DNA of 64,000 bases from DATAOG01 sp963798075 (GCA_963798075.1 CAWCRU010000029.1:186001-250000); one strand, 5' to 3'. Positions 17,428 through 26,116 are shown, counted from the stretch's first letter. Numbers and translations: made by a program. The notes: generated from the sequence alone by a model not told the origin.

Positions 17428-17925
17428 ATGAGCGAAGACACCGAGACCGAAATCGAAGTCAAGAAGTCCGGCAGCAAGCTGAAGCTGATCCTGATCATCG
17501 GCCTGCCGCTCCTGCTGCTCCTCGGCGGCGGCGGCGCCGCCTACGTCATGGGCATGGTGCCGGGCCTGAACGGCGCCGGCGACAGCGCCGATGCGGCGCC
17601 GCCCGCGGACGACCCCGCCAACGTCGTGTTCGTCGATCTGCCGGACATGCTGGTCAATCTCAACGCCGGCGGTCGCCGGCTCCGCTACCTCAAGATCGCG
17701 GCCGCGCTCGAGGTCCGGGGCGAGGATCAGGCCGAGCTCGTGCGCCAGTTCGTGCCGCGCATCCTGGACAGCTTTCAGTTGTACCTGCGGGCGATCCGAC
17801 CGGAGGAGCTGGACGGGCCCGATGGGGTCTATCGGGTCAAGGAAGCGCTGCTGGCGCGCGCCAACGACGCGGTCCATCCCGGCCAGGTGCGCGACGTGCT
17901 GCTCCGGGAACTGCTCGTCCAATAG
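17428..17925 (+). CDS. fliL: Flagellar basal-body protein FliL
   Basis: A 165-residue inner-membrane protein: short acidic cytoplasmic leader, one membrane segment (LILIIGLPLLLLLGGGGA), a flexible linker, and a periplasmic stomatin-like domain with FVDLPDMLVNLN and RYLKIAAALEV. FliL surrounds the stator units and supports torque under load. It heads the fliL-fliM-DUF6468-motE transcript, 29 bases before fliM, behind a CtrA-like box. Confidence 0.92.
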   Translation: MSEDTETEIEVKKSGSKLKLILIIGLPLLLLLGGGGAAYVMGMVPGLNGAGDSADAAPPADDPANVVFVDLPDMLVNLNAGGRRLRYLKIAAALEVRGEDQAELVRQFVPRILDSFQLYLRAIRPEELDGPDGVYRVKEALLARANDAVHPGQVRDVLLRELLVQ

Positions 17926-17954
17926 CCGGGGACAGAGCCGCAGAGCCGACAGTC

Positions 17955-19013
17955 ATGGCCGATCCCGGTGACCTTCCGGACGCCCCGCCACCGCCCGACG
18001 CGGTCGAGTGGCGGGAGAGCGCCGCCACGGCCGACGCAAGCGCGGCGGCCGAGACCGGCCTGCTCGAGCAGGACGAGATCGACAGCCTGCTCGGCGTCTC
18101 GCAGGGCGCGGGCCGCCGGCGCTCCGGGCTGCAGGCGCTGGTCGACAACAATACCGTCAGCTACGAGCGGCTGCCGATGCTCGAGGTGGTGTTCGACCGC
18201 CTGGTCCGGATCCTGACCACGAACCTGCGCAACTTCACCTCCGAGAACGTCGAGCTCACGCTCGAGAGCATCACCTCGCTGCGTTTTGGCGACTATCTGC
18301 ACAGCGTGCCCCTGCCGGCGATGATCGCGGTCTTCCGCGCGGTCCAATGGGACAACTTCGGCGTCCTGACGGTCAGCAACCCGCTGATCTACACGATCGT
18401 CGACGTGCTCCTGGGAGGCCGGCGCAGCGGCCCGCCGGTCTGGCCCGAGGGCCGCCCGTTCACGAGCATCGAGCGCGCCCTGATCGAGCGTCTGATCCGC
18501 CTGGTGCTCGCCGATATGGCGACCGCCTTCGCGCCGCTCAGCGCGATCGACTTCCGCTACGAGCGGCTGGAGACCAATCCCCGCTTCGCCGCGATCGCGC
18601 GGCCGACCAATGGCGCCGTGCTGTTCAGGCTGCGGGTCGAGATCGATGATCGCGGCGGCCCGCTCGAGATCCTGTTCCCCTATGCGACCATCGAGCCGGT
18701 GCGCGATCTTTTGCTGCAGATGTTCATGGGCGAGAAGTTCGGCCGCGATTCCATCTGGGAGGCGCATCTCGCGCGGCAGATGCTCGTGACCACGGTCGAG
18801 CTCGAGGCGTTGCTGGAGGAGCAGACGGTTTCCCTCGGCGAGGTGATGGCTCTGCGGGTGGGGACGACGCTGCCGCTCGGCGTCGAGCCCGAATCGCCGG
18901 TCATTCTCCGCTGCGGCCATGTCCCGCTGCTGCGGGGCCGGGTCGGCCGGGTCGCCGACCACGTGGCCATCCGGATCGAGGACAAGATCGATCGCGACGA
19001 GGGGTCCGAGTGA
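17955..19013 (+). CDS. fliM: Flagellar motor switch protein FliM
   Basis: A 352-residue C-ring component. The CheY-binding peptide LEQDEIDSLLG is at residues 37-47. The middle CheC-like domain spans about 75-260 (NFTSENVELTLESI, IEPVRDLLLQ), and the C-terminal SpoA domain (SLGEVMALRVGTTLPLG) pairs with FliN. I chose the ATG at 17955, 29 bases after fliL, since it gives the standard N terminus; the frame is open much further upstream. Its TGA overlaps the start of the next gene. Confidence 0.94.
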   Translation: MADPGDLPDAPPPPDAVEWRESAATADASAAAETGLLEQDEIDSLLGVSQGAGRRRSGLQALVDNNTVSYERLPMLEVVFDRLVRILTTNLRNFTSENVELTLESITSLRFGDYLHSVPLPAMIAVFRAVQWDNFGVLTVSNPLIYTIVDVLLGGRRSGPPVWPEGRPFTSIERALIERLIRLVLADMATAFAPLSAIDFRYERLETNPRFAAIARPTNGAVLFRLRVEIDDRGGPLEILFPYATIEPVRDLLLQMFMGEKFGRDSIWEAHLARQMLVTTVELEALLEEQTVSLGEVMALRVGTTLPLGVEPESPVILRCGHVPLLRGRVGRVADHVAIRIEDKIDRDEGSE

Positions 19014-19450
19014 TGCTCTCCCTGCTGGTCGACGGCTTGATCGTGATCCTCCTTTTGGTCGTGCTCGGGCGCGGCTTCCGGCTGCAGCGCCATCTGCGCG
19101 AGCTGCGCCACGACGACGGCGAGATCGACCGGCTGATCGCCGCTCTCGACCGGGCGACCGGGCGCGCCCAGGCGGTTCTCGACGGTCTCAGGCAGACGGC
19201 CGAGGCCACGGGCGAGCGCCTGGCAGGCCGGCTGGAGAGCGCTCAGCGGCTGGTCGACGACCTGCAATTCCTGGCCGGCCGCGGCGAGCAGGCGGCAGAT
19301 CGGCTCGCGGAGCAGATCCGCAAGGCACGGCCCGCCGCCCAGCGGGCTCCGACCATGGCGCCCGGCCCCGAGCAGGCGCGGCCGGCCGGCGAGCCGAACC
19401 GGGCGCCGCCGGCCGCCGATCTCGAGCGCACCCTCAGGACGCTGCGCTGA
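19013..19450 (+). CDS. DUF6468 protein of flagellar cluster
   Basis: A 145-residue protein with one N-terminal membrane segment (LVDGLIVILLLVVLGRGF), a long predicted coiled coil (about 25-110) and a Pro/Ala-rich tail ending DLERTLRTLR. It resembles DUF6468 proteins found between fliM and the MotE-like gene in Rhodospirillales. I took the ATG at 19013 within the overlap TGATG; a GTG three bases earlier is possible. It starts at the fliM stop and ends at the next start, so all three are translationally coupled. Function is unknown; topology suggests a cytoplasmic coiled coil tethered near the basal body. Confidence 0.7.
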   Translation: MLSLLVDGLIVILLLVVLGRGFRLQRHLRELRHDDGEIDRLIAALDRATGRAQAVLDGLRQTAEATGERLAGRLESAQRLVDDLQFLAGRGEQAADRLAEQIRKARPAAQRAPTMAPGPEQARPAGEPNRAPPAADLERTLRTLR

Positions 19451-20271
19451 TGCCGGCGTGGCCCCGGCCCGCCGCGGCCCGGTTGCCGCCGCCTTCCCGC
19501 TGGCGGCCGTCGGTGCCGGCGGCGCTGATGGCCGTGCTCGGCATCCTGACCCTGGCGAAGCTCGGTCTGTTGGCGGCGGACACGATCGGCTTCGCCCCGG
19601 CGGGGTCCGCATCCGCGCGGGGCGACACCCTGGCCGCCCTGGGCTCCGTACCGATCTCGGAGGTCGAGGTCGAGAGCCCGCTGCCGGCGCCGATGCCCGC
19701 GGCCGGTCCCGAGGCGCCGGCCCCAGAGCCGCCCCCGGAGCCCGCCGGAGCAGCGTCGACGGCGCCCGAGGCTCCCCCCGCGACGCCCGCGCAAGACTTC
19801 GACCCGAGCCGGCTGACCGCCAGCGAAATAGCGGTTCTGCAACAGCTCGCGGCGCGCCGGACGGCGCTTGATCAGCGGGCCCGCGAGCTCGATCGGCGGC
19901 AGGCGTTGCTCGAGACCGCCGCGGCCGCGCTCGAGGGTCAGATCGCGCGGCTGAGCGAGCTGCGGAGCCAGATCGCAGGCGCGATCGAGCAGCACGACGC
20001 TGCCGAGGAGGCCAAGCTCGGGAGCCTGGTCAAGATTTACGAAACCATGAAAGCCAAGGCGGCGGCGGAGATCTTCGACCGGCTCGAGATGCCGGTCCTG
20101 CTCCGGGTCGTGGAGCGCATGCGCGAGGCCAAGTCCGCCGATGTGCTGGCCCGCATGGATCCGGTCAAGGCCAGGCTGGTCACGATCGAGCTGGCGAAAC
20201 GGACCAAGCTGCTCGGGACGGCGGCCGCCGCGACCGCGACCGCCGCCGCCGCGCCGTCGAACGGTGGTTAA
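19450..20271 (+). CDS. MotE-like flagellar protein
   Basis: A 273-residue protein: N-terminal membrane segment near residues 25-45, a long Pro/Ala/Glu-rich linker, a coiled coil (about 115-190) and a C-terminal helical domain with ILDRLE-type repeats (AEIFDRLEMPVLLRVVERMR, AKSADVLARMDPVKA), like the MgtE N-terminal domain found in MotE. In rhizobia MotE is a periplasmic chaperone for MotC; here it may stabilise a motor component. Its start overlaps the preceding stop by one base. The coding end runs into the CtrA box at 20268. Confidence 0.75.
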   Translation: MPAWPRPAAARLPPPSRWRPSVPAALMAVLGILTLAKLGLLAADTIGFAPAGSASARGDTLAALGSVPISEVEVESPLPAPMPAAGPEAPAPEPPPEPAGAASTAPEAPPATPAQDFDPSRLTASEIAVLQQLAARRTALDQRARELDRRQALLETAAAALEGQIARLSELRSQIAGAIEQHDAAEEAKLGSLVKIYETMKAKAAAEIFDRLEMPVLLRVVERMREAKSADVLARMDPVKARLVTIELAKRTKLLGTAAAATATAAAAPSNGG

Positions 20272-20283
20272 CCAAAGCTTAAC
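20268..20283 (+). promoter_or_regulatory. CtrA box upstream of the CheY-like gene
   Basis: TTAACCAAAGCTTAAC matches the CtrA consensus TTAA-N7-TTAAC exactly. It begins in the last codon of the MotE-like gene and lies about 140 bases before the response-regulator gene, the only downstream start. Confidence 0.7.
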
Positions 20284-20420
20284 CATCGGCTCCTAGCCTC
20301 GGGACCAGGCGGCTGCCTGCCTTTGCCCGCTCGTTCGCGGCGGGCGTCGGCGAGGCCCGATATGCGTGCCAGCGCGGTATCCGCCGACCGGCATCTGCCT
20401 TTCGAGGAGCGCGTCCTGCC

Positions 20421-20804
20421 ATGGCCGTGGACCCAACCACCCCGATCCTGATCGTCGACGACTACCAGGCGATGATCAGGATCATTCGCAATCTTCTCCA
20501 GCAGCTCGGCTTCGAGCAGATCGACGACGCCCACGATGGCCAGGCGGCCCTCGCCAAGCTGAAGGAGCGCGCCTATGGCTTGGTGATCTCCGACTGGAAC
20601 ATGGAGCCGATGAGTGGCCTCGAGCTCCTGCAGCAGGTGCGCGCGCAGCCGGGCCTCCAGGATCTGCCGTTCATCATGGTCACCGCCGAGAACCGCGACG
20701 ACCGTATCGCGATGGCGCGCGCGCAAGGGGTCAGCGGCTACGTCGTCAAGCCGTTCAATGCCCAGACCCTTGGCCAGCGGATCGCGAGCGTGATCGGCGG
20801 CTGA
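20421..20804 (+). CDS. CheY-like single-domain response regulator
   Basis: A 127-residue receiver domain with the acidic pair Asp13-Asp14, phospho-acceptor Asp58 (SDWNMEP), Thr88 (MVTAE) and Lys110 (VVKPF), all present. The WNMEPMSGLELL loop is very like chemotaxis CheY, and the FliM encoded upstream carries a CheY-binding peptide. No kinase or methyl-accepting protein is adjacent. It is preceded by a perfect CtrA box and followed 15 bases later by the large TPR protein, probably in one transcript. Confidence 0.88.
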   Translation: MAVDPTTPILIVDDYQAMIRIIRNLLQQLGFEQIDDAHDGQAALAKLKERAYGLVISDWNMEPMSGLELLQQVRAQPGLQDLPFIMVTAENRDDRIAMARAQGVSGYVVKPFNAQTLGQRIASVIGG

Positions 20805-20819
20805 CCGCGGCGCGCCCGC

Positions 20820-23800
20820 ATGCGCGCCACATGCCTGGCGGCCCTGGCCGGCGCGGTCCTGGCGTTCGCCGGCAGCCTCGGGAGCACGGCCGCGGCCGAG
20901 CCCGAGCCGGTCGTCATCCGCGCCGCCGCGCACGATGGCTTCGGCCGGTTGGTGTTCGAGTGGCCGGCGCCGATCGCGTTCGACAGCCAGCGGCAGGGCG
21001 AGCGGCTGAGGCTCCGGTTCGCCCGGGCTTTCGCCGCCGACCTCGGCACGGTCGTGGACACCCTCGGCGACTATCTGGTCGGGCTGGAACGCGGCGCCGA
21101 CGGGCGCGAGGTCGTGCTTCGGCTGGCGCCCGAGGTCGCCGCCAGGCTCGACATCGACGACCAGCGCATCGTGGTCCTCGATCTGGTGCCCGCCACCGCC
21201 GCCACCGGCCCGGTCGCGCTCCGCACCGGCGAGCATGACGGCTTTGTGCGGATCGTTCTCGACTGGGCCCGGCCGATCGACTTCACGGCCGAGGCGGATG
21301 GTCGCCGATTGCGCATCCGCTTCGAGCGTGCGGCCCGGATCGATGCTGCGACGATCGGCGAGTGCTGCCGCACGCTGCTCGCTGCCGCCGATGCCAGCCA
21401 GGGCGACGGTTGGAGCGAGCTCCGGCTCACCCTCGCGGTCGGAGTGAGCGCGCAGGTCGCCAAGGTCGAAGGCCGGCAGGCCGTCATCGATCTCTACGAG
21501 CCCTCGCGGGCGCCGCCGGCCGCGGCCGCGGCCGCGAGCCTTGCGGCTGCGGCGCCGCGCCCGCCAGCGTCCACGCCGCTGGCGTCGGCGCTGCCGATGC
21601 CCCCGCCGCCCAAGCCCGTGCCGCCGGGCCCGCGGCTGGCCGACGCCGCGGCGGCGAATGCGGAGCTGCCGGAGCCGCCTCGGCTGGCCGACGCCAGGGC
21701 GGCGGCTGCGGAGCTGCCGGAGCCGGCGGCGCCGCCCGAGGCGGCGACCTCTCCCCTCGCGCTCGAGGTCGCTGCCGCCGACGTCGAGGGCGGAATGGCA
21801 CTCGATTTCGTCTGGAACCGCCCGACCGCCGCCGCATTTGTGCTGCGGGCAGGCTATCTGTGGAGCGTCTTCGCGCCCCTCGTGGCGCCGACCGTGCCGC
21901 CGCTGCTGCCCTCGCTGGCGTCGCCGGCGCCGGGCTGGCTCGGCCCCGGCGAGCTGGTCGATGCCGCGGGCGGCACGGCGCTCCGCTTTCCCCTGCGGCG
22001 CCCTCTCGCCGCCCGGGTCGAGCGTGCCGAGGGCCGCTGGCGGGTCGTCCTCGGCGTCACGGCGATGCCGCCGCAGGGCGCGAAGCTCGAGCAGCTTTCC
22101 GCCCCCGCGCGTGTTCGGGTTGTCACCGGCGAGGCCGTGCGCCTAGTCCAGCTGACCGACCCCGAAGTGGGCGACCGGCTCGATTTCTGGCCCCTGCTGA
22201 CGCCGGGGCTCGGTCAGCCGCGGCCGCAGCGGCTGGTGGATCTCGAGTTCCTGGCCACGGCCCAGGGCCTGGTCTGGCGGGCGACGACCGACGGCCTGCG
22301 CGCAGAGGCCGTCGACGGCGCGCTCGAGCTCGTGGCACAGGACGGACTGCGTCTGTCCGCGAGCACGATCGCCCCGCCGGGGCCGCGTGCTCACGCGACC
22401 GAGCCGCCGGCATCGACATCGCCCGCCCGCGCGAGCGGCGAGCCGTCTCCGGCCGGCGCGAGCGCGGCGGCGGCCGCCCAACTGCCTGCGAGCGGGCGCG
22501 GACAATCCCCTGCAGACGCCGCCGCTCCCGCCGAGCCCACCACCCGGGCGCCGCTGCCGACCATCGATCAACCGGCGGCGGCCGCGAAGGGCCGGGCCGC
22601 AGCGGCGCCGCCTGCAAAGGACCGGGCCGCGACGGCGCCGCCCGTGCCCAGCGCTGTCTCTGCGCCGCTCGGCCTCGCCCGCTTCGCGCCGGCGACCAGA
22701 GACTCGCTGGCCGAGCGCCGGGTGTTCTGGCAGCAGCGGGTGCTGAGCGCCGCAGCCGGAGACCGGCCGGCCGCCCGGCTCGACCTCGCCCGCTTCTTCC
22801 TGGCGCATGCGCTGGCGGCCGAGGCGCTGGGCGCGCTCGGGGTCGCGGCCGACCCGGATGACGCGCCGGCCGGCGGTCCGCTCGAGCTCGCCCGCCGGAG
22901 CCTGACCGGCGCCGCGCAGCTGCTCATGAGCCGGTTGGACGAGGCGGCGGCCGGGCTCGCGGCGCCGGCCTTGGACGGCGATCCGGAGGCGGCGCTCTGG
23001 CGGGCCGTCCTGGCCGCCGCCGGCGCCGACTGGCCGCGTGCCGCCCGCGAGCTCGACCGCTCCGGACGGACCCTGGACGGCTATCCGCGCCCGCTCCAGT
23101 TCAGGCTGGGGCTGCCGGCGGCGCGGATCGCGATCGAGGCCGGCAACCAGGACGAGGCCGCCCGGCTGCTCGACCGGATCGAGGCGCTCGAGCTCGAGCC
23201 GCGCGAGCGCGCCCGGGCCGCGTTCGTCGATGGCCTGGCGCACGCCCGGCGCGGCGCGATCGACGACGCCGATCGGATCTGGGGCGTGCTCGAGCAGGGG
23301 CCGGAGGGCCAGACCCGGATCGAGGCGGGCTTCGCGCGCGTGCAGATGCTGCTCGATGCCGGCCGGCTGACGCCCGCCCAGGCGCTCGCCCGGCTGGTCG
23401 CGGCGCGGCCGCTCTGGCGACCCTATCCGCAGGAGCCGGCGATGCTGGACGGGCTCGCGCTGCTCTATCTGCGCAACCACGAGCCCGCGCGCGCGCTCCG
23501 CAGCTGGCAGGAATTGCTGAGCCATTTCCCCGACGCGCCGGACAGCCTGCGGATCGGCAAGGCCATGCGTGACACCTTCGTCGCGACGCTGCTGCCGGCC
23601 GACGGCACGGGCGTCGGGGCGCTCAGGGCCTACGCGCTCTACCGGGAATTCCCGGACCTGGCCCCCGATGGCGCCCTTGGCGACCGGCTGCGACAGCGGC
23701 TGGCCACCCAACTCGCCGGCCTCGAGCTGCTCGAGCCGGCCGCCGACCTGCTAGGCCCGCTGATGGATCAGCAAACGGCGCCCGCCAAGGCCGACACCGG

Positions 23801-24353
23801 CGCCCAACTCGCAAAGCTCTGGCTGCGCGCGCCGGATCCGGCGGCCGCGTTGGCAGCGCTCGATCGCAGCCGGGTCGAGGGCGATCTGCCGCCGGCGCTG
23901 GGCGTGCAGCGGCGGGCGCTGCGCGCGCGCGCGCTGGCGGCGCAGGACCAGCCCGACGCAGCCCTGGCGCTGTTGGCCGACGGCGGCGATCGGGTGGAGC
24001 GGCAGCTCCGGGCCGAGATCCTCTGGCAGGCCCGGGACTGGCCGCGTCTGATCGGCGCGCTCGAGGATCTGCTGCCGGCGCGCCCCGGTCCGGGCGCGGC
24101 CCTGACCGAGGCCGACCAGGACCTCGTGATCAAGCTCGCCGTCGCCCACGCCCGGCAGGGGCAGGCGCAGGCGCTGGCAGGGCTGCGGGCACGCTTTGGC
24201 GAGGCGATGCACGGCCAGGCGGGCGAGCCCGCCTTTCTGATGGCGACCCTGACCCCCGGTCCACCGGCGCCGACTGAGGCGGCACTCGCCGCTGCGGGCG
24301 AGCACCTCGATCGGGTCCGGGCCTATCTGGACACAAGCCGCCCGGACCCATGA
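20820..24353 (+). CDS. Large secreted/periplasmic TPR protein with duplicated N-terminal domain
   Basis: 1177 residues. A signal peptide (residues 1-25, cleaving near STAAA-EP) is followed by two tandem copies of a ~95-residue beta-rich module. Each has HDGF-x-R-(L/I)-V-(F/L)-(E/D)-W near its start and a G-x-R-LR-(L/I)-RF strand (about 30-122 and 127-225), recalling AMIN-like domains. A weaker third copy may begin near 316. Pro/Ala-rich linkers follow, including a 16-residue direct repeat at 271-302. The C-terminal half (about 625-1170) is a solenoid of TPR-like helix pairs with no catalytic motif. Genes of this type sit beside cheY and motE in related flagellar clusters, to my knowledge without an assigned role. 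A scaffold for periplasmic motor or rod assembly is plausible, but that is inference. The ribosome site is weak. Confidence 0.7.
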   Translation: MRATCLAALAGAVLAFAGSLGSTAAAEPEPVVIRAAAHDGFGRLVFEWPAPIAFDSQRQGERLRLRFARAFAADLGTVVDTLGDYLVGLERGADGREVVLRLAPEVAARLDIDDQRIVVLDLVPATAATGPVALRTGEHDGFVRIVLDWARPIDFTAEADGRRLRIRFERAARIDAATIGECCRTLLAAADASQGDGWSELRLTLAVGVSAQVAKVEGRQAVIDLYEPSRAPPAAAAAASLAAAAPRPPASTPLASALPMPPPPKPVPPGPRLADAAAANAELPEPPRLADARAAAAELPEPAAPPEAATSPLALEVAAADVEGGMALDFVWNRPTAAAFVLRAGYLWSVFAPLVAPTVPPLLPSLASPAPGWLGPGELVDAAGGTALRFPLRRPLAARVERAEGRWRVVLGVTAMPPQGAKLEQLSAPARVRVVTGEAVRLVQLTDPEVGDRLDFWPLLTPGLGQPRPQRLVDLEFLATAQGLVWRATTDGLRAEAVDGALELVAQDGLRLSASTIAPPGPRAHATEPPASTSPARASGEPSPAGASAAAAAQLPASGRGQSPADAAAPAEPTTRAPLPTIDQPAAAAKGRAAAAPPAKDRAATAPPVPSAVSAPLGLARFAPATRDSLAERRVFWQQRVLSAAAGDRPAARLDLARFFLAHALAAEALGALGVAADPDDAPAGGPLELARRSLTGAAQLLMSRLDEAAAGLAAPALDGDPEAALWRAVLAAAGADWPRAARELDRSGRTLDGYPRPLQFRLGLPAARIAIEAGNQDEAARLLDRIEALELEPRERARAAFVDGLAHARRGAIDDADRIWGVLEQGPEGQTRIEAGFARVQMLLDAGRLTPAQALARLVAARPLWRPYPQEPAMLDGLALLYLRNHEPARALRSWQELLSHFPDAPDSLRIGKAMRDTFVATLLPADGTGVGALRAYALYREFPDLAPDGALGDRLRQRLATQLAGLELLEPAADLLGPLMDQQTAPAKADTGAQLAKLWLRAPDPAAALAALDRSRVEGDLPPALGVQRRALRARALAAQDQPDAALALLADGGDRVERQLRAEILWQARDWPRLIGALEDLLPARPGPGAALTEADQDLVIKLAVAHARQGQAQALAGLRARFGEAMHGQAGEPAFLMATLTPGPPAPTEAALAAAGEHLDRVRAYLDTSRPDP
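21630..21725 (+). repeat. 48-base tandem direct repeat in the TPR protein gene
   Basis: Two adjacent 48-base units (21630-21677, 21678-21725) encode PRLADAAAANAELPEP and PRLADARAAAAELPEP. The in-frame duplication lies in the Pro/Ala linker between the second and third N-terminal modules. The near identity suggests recent slippage or unequal exchange. Confidence 0.85.
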
Positions 24354-24394
24354 GCGAGCCCGCCGATTGATCGCTCCGAGCGGCCGCGATCCGG

Positions 24395-25123
24395 TCAGCT
24401 CGCGAAGCTCTGGACCAGACTGCCGACCACCAGGTACCAGCCGTCGACCAGCACGAAGAAGATCAGCTTGAAGGGGAGGGAGATCAGGACCGGCGGCAGC
24501 ATCATCATGCCCATCGACATCAGGACCGAGGCGACCACCATGTCGATGACCAGGAACGGCACGAAGATCAGGAAGCCGATCTCGAAGGCGCGCCTGAGCT
24601 CGCTGATCATGAAGGCCGGGATCAGGGCGCGCAGCGGCGTATCCTCGGGGCGCTCGAGCGCGGGCGTCCGGCTGATGTCGAGAAACAGCTCGAGGTCCTT
24701 CGGCCGCACCTGGCCGAGCATGAAGCTGCGCAGCGGCGCGCTCGCCCGCTCGAACGCCTGCGGCGCGTCGATCTCTTCGGCGAGCAGCGGCGCCAGCCCG
24801 TCGCGGTAGGCCTGCTCCAGGGTCGGCGCCATGACGAAGGCGGTAAGGAACAGCGCCAGCGAGATCAGCACCGCGTTCGGCGGCGTCTGCTGCAGTCCGA
24901 GCGCCGAGCGCAGGAAGGCGAGCACCACCACGATCCGCGTGAACGAGGTCACCATGACCAGGATCGAGGGCGCGAGGCTCAGGACCGTGATCAGGAGCAC
25001 CAGGCGGACCAGCTGGCCGGTCACCGTGCCGCCCTGACCGAGGTCGACGCTCAGGCTCTGGGCCGCGGCCGGCGCGGCCGCCAGCCAGACCGCGGCGCCG
25101 AGCAGCCAGAGACGTCCGTTCAT
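24395..25123 (-). CDS. fliP: Flagellar type III export gate protein FliP
   Basis: A 242-residue protein with a cleavable signal peptide (WLLGAAVWLAAAPAAAQS) and four membrane segments. The FliP signatures are present: SFTRIVVVLAFLRSALGLQQ, PPNAVLISLALFLTAFVM and the C-terminal VLMSMGMMMLPPVLISLPFK. It forms the core of the export gate with FliQ and FliR, which are not in this window. I chose the ATG at 25121-25123, overlapping the fliO stop by four bases. It is convergent with the TPR gene across 41 bases. Confidence 0.95.
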   Translation of the reverse strand: MNGRLWLLGAAVWLAAAPAAAQSLSVDLGQGGTVTGQLVRLVLLITVLSLAPSILVMVTSFTRIVVVLAFLRSALGLQQTPPNAVLISLALFLTAFVMAPTLEQAYRDGLAPLLAEEIDAPQAFERASAPLRSFMLGQVRPKDLELFLDISRTPALERPEDTPLRALIPAFMISELRRAFEIGFLIFVPFLVIDMVVASVLMSMGMMMLPPVLISLPFKLIFFVLVDGWYLVVGSLVQSFAS

Positions 25124-25416
25124 GCGCCCCCGGCCGGCCGCGCGGCCGGCGGTTCGGTGCCCGTGCCACGGCCGGTCGCGAGCAGCCGGTTGCCGTCCTG
25201 GCCGAGCAGAAGGAGGTATTCGCGGTCGTCGCAGCGAATCAGGACGAGCCGGCGCCGCGGGTCGATCGGCAGCGCCTCGACCACCGCGAGGCGCCGATCG
25301 GCCCTGGCCGCGACGCTGCCGAGGCGGTAGCGGGCGGCGAACCACGCCAGGAGCCCGATCAGCCCGAGGACGACGCCCAGCGCCGCGACGAACCGAAGAT
25401 AGTCGATCGCGCCCAT
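25120..25416 (-). CDS. fliO: Flagellar export protein FliO
   Basis: A 98-residue bitopic membrane protein: N-terminal membrane segment (RFVAALGVVLGLIGLLAWFAAR) and a basic cytoplasmic domain with VVEALPIDPRRRLVLIRC and DREYLLLLG, the FliO core. FliO helps assemble the FliP ring. Position directly upstream of fliP with an ATGA overlap supports the call. Confidence 0.88.
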   Translation of the reverse strand: MGAIDYLRFVAALGVVLGLIGLLAWFAARYRLGSVAARADRRLAVVEALPIDPRRRLVLIRCDDREYLLLLGQDGNRLLATGRGTGTEPPAARPAGGA

Positions 25417-25425
25417 GGCCGGCCG

Positions 25426-25752
25426 CTAGAGCTTGCTCGCGCGCCGGTAGGCGGCGCCGACCCGCCGGTAGGCGCCGGCCGCGCGCAACTGGAGCGCCAG
25501 GCGCGCCTGCTCCCGGCGCAGCGCCTCGCTCAGGGTGCCGGCTTCATCGAGCAACGCCAGAAGGTGCCCCCGGAGGCGGTCGTCGGCTCGGGGCAAGCGC
25601 CCGATCGCGCCTGGCAGGCCCTCGAGCAACGGCGCCAGCCGGTCGAGAGCCGCCGGCTCGCCCGCGGCCAGCGCGCGGCGGGCACGCGCGAGCAGATCGC
25701 GCGCTGCCGCCAGGCGAGCCTCCAGCCGCGGGGAAGTCTCGGCCTCGGTCAT
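25426..25752 (-). CDS. Small helical protein in the fliOP operon, unknown
   Basis: A 108-residue Ala/Leu/Arg-rich protein predicted to be almost wholly helical, with no membrane segment or signal peptide. It lies 9 bases before fliO and overlaps the flhX-like gene by four bases, so it is cotranscribed with export genes. Size, charge and helicity recall FlgN/FliT-type export chaperones, but I see no signature, and that is only a possibility. Confidence 0.6.
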   Translation of the reverse strand: MTEAETSPRLEARLAAARDLLARARRALAAGEPAALDRLAPLLEGLPGAIGRLPRADDRLRGHLLALLDEAGTLSEALRREQARLALQLRAAGAYRRVGAAYRRASKL

Positions 25753-26024
25753 CGTCGGGCATCTTGCAACTGGCGATTGGCACGATAGAGATGGGCCAGG
25801 ATCTCGGCGACCGCAGCGAATGCGGCGATCGGGATCGGGCAGTCGATCTCGAGCGTGCCGAGCAGCGCGGCCAGATCCCGGTCGCGCCGGACCGCCACCC
25901 CATGCTCGCGGGCGAGGGCTACGATCTGGGCTGCGATTGCGCCGCGGCCCTTGGCGACGACCCGCGGGACGGCGGTCCGGTCGGGATCGTAGCTGAGCGC
26001 CACCGCGAGATCCGAATCCTCCAT
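25749..26024 (-). CDS. Stand-alone FlhB C-terminal-like protein (FlhX type)
   Basis: A 91-residue protein matching the cytoplasmic C-terminal part of FlhB/EscU/YscU after the autocleavage site: VALSYDPDRTAVPRVVAKG, then IAAQIVALAREHGVAVRRDRDLAALL. The NPTH cleavage motif and the four membrane helices of full FlhB are absent. It therefore corresponds to the FlhX or YlqH type, which can partly replace the cleaved FlhB subdomain in export-substrate switching. It heads the flhX-unknown-fliO-fliP operon, 77 bases downstream of a CtrA box. Confidence 0.83.
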   Translation of the reverse strand: MEDSDLAVALSYDPDRTAVPRVVAKGRGAIAAQIVALAREHGVAVRRDRDLAALLGTLEIDCPIPIAAFAAVAEILAHLYRANRQLQDARR

Positions 26025-26100
26025 GAGCCCTCCAGTTCTGGCGTGGAACCGGCGCCTGGCGCCGCTTCGGGCATCGTCAGAGCGCGATATCGTGGTAACC

Positions 26101-26116
26101 TTAAGGCTGAATTAAC
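26101..26116. promoter_or_regulatory. CtrA box between flhX-fliOP and moeB
   Basis: TTAAGGCTGAATTAAC matches TTAA-N7-TTAAC exactly and is nearly symmetric, so it could act on the minus-strand flhX-fliOP operon (the likelier target), on moeB, or both. Start codons are 77 bases (minus) and 55 bases (plus) away. Confidence 0.7.
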
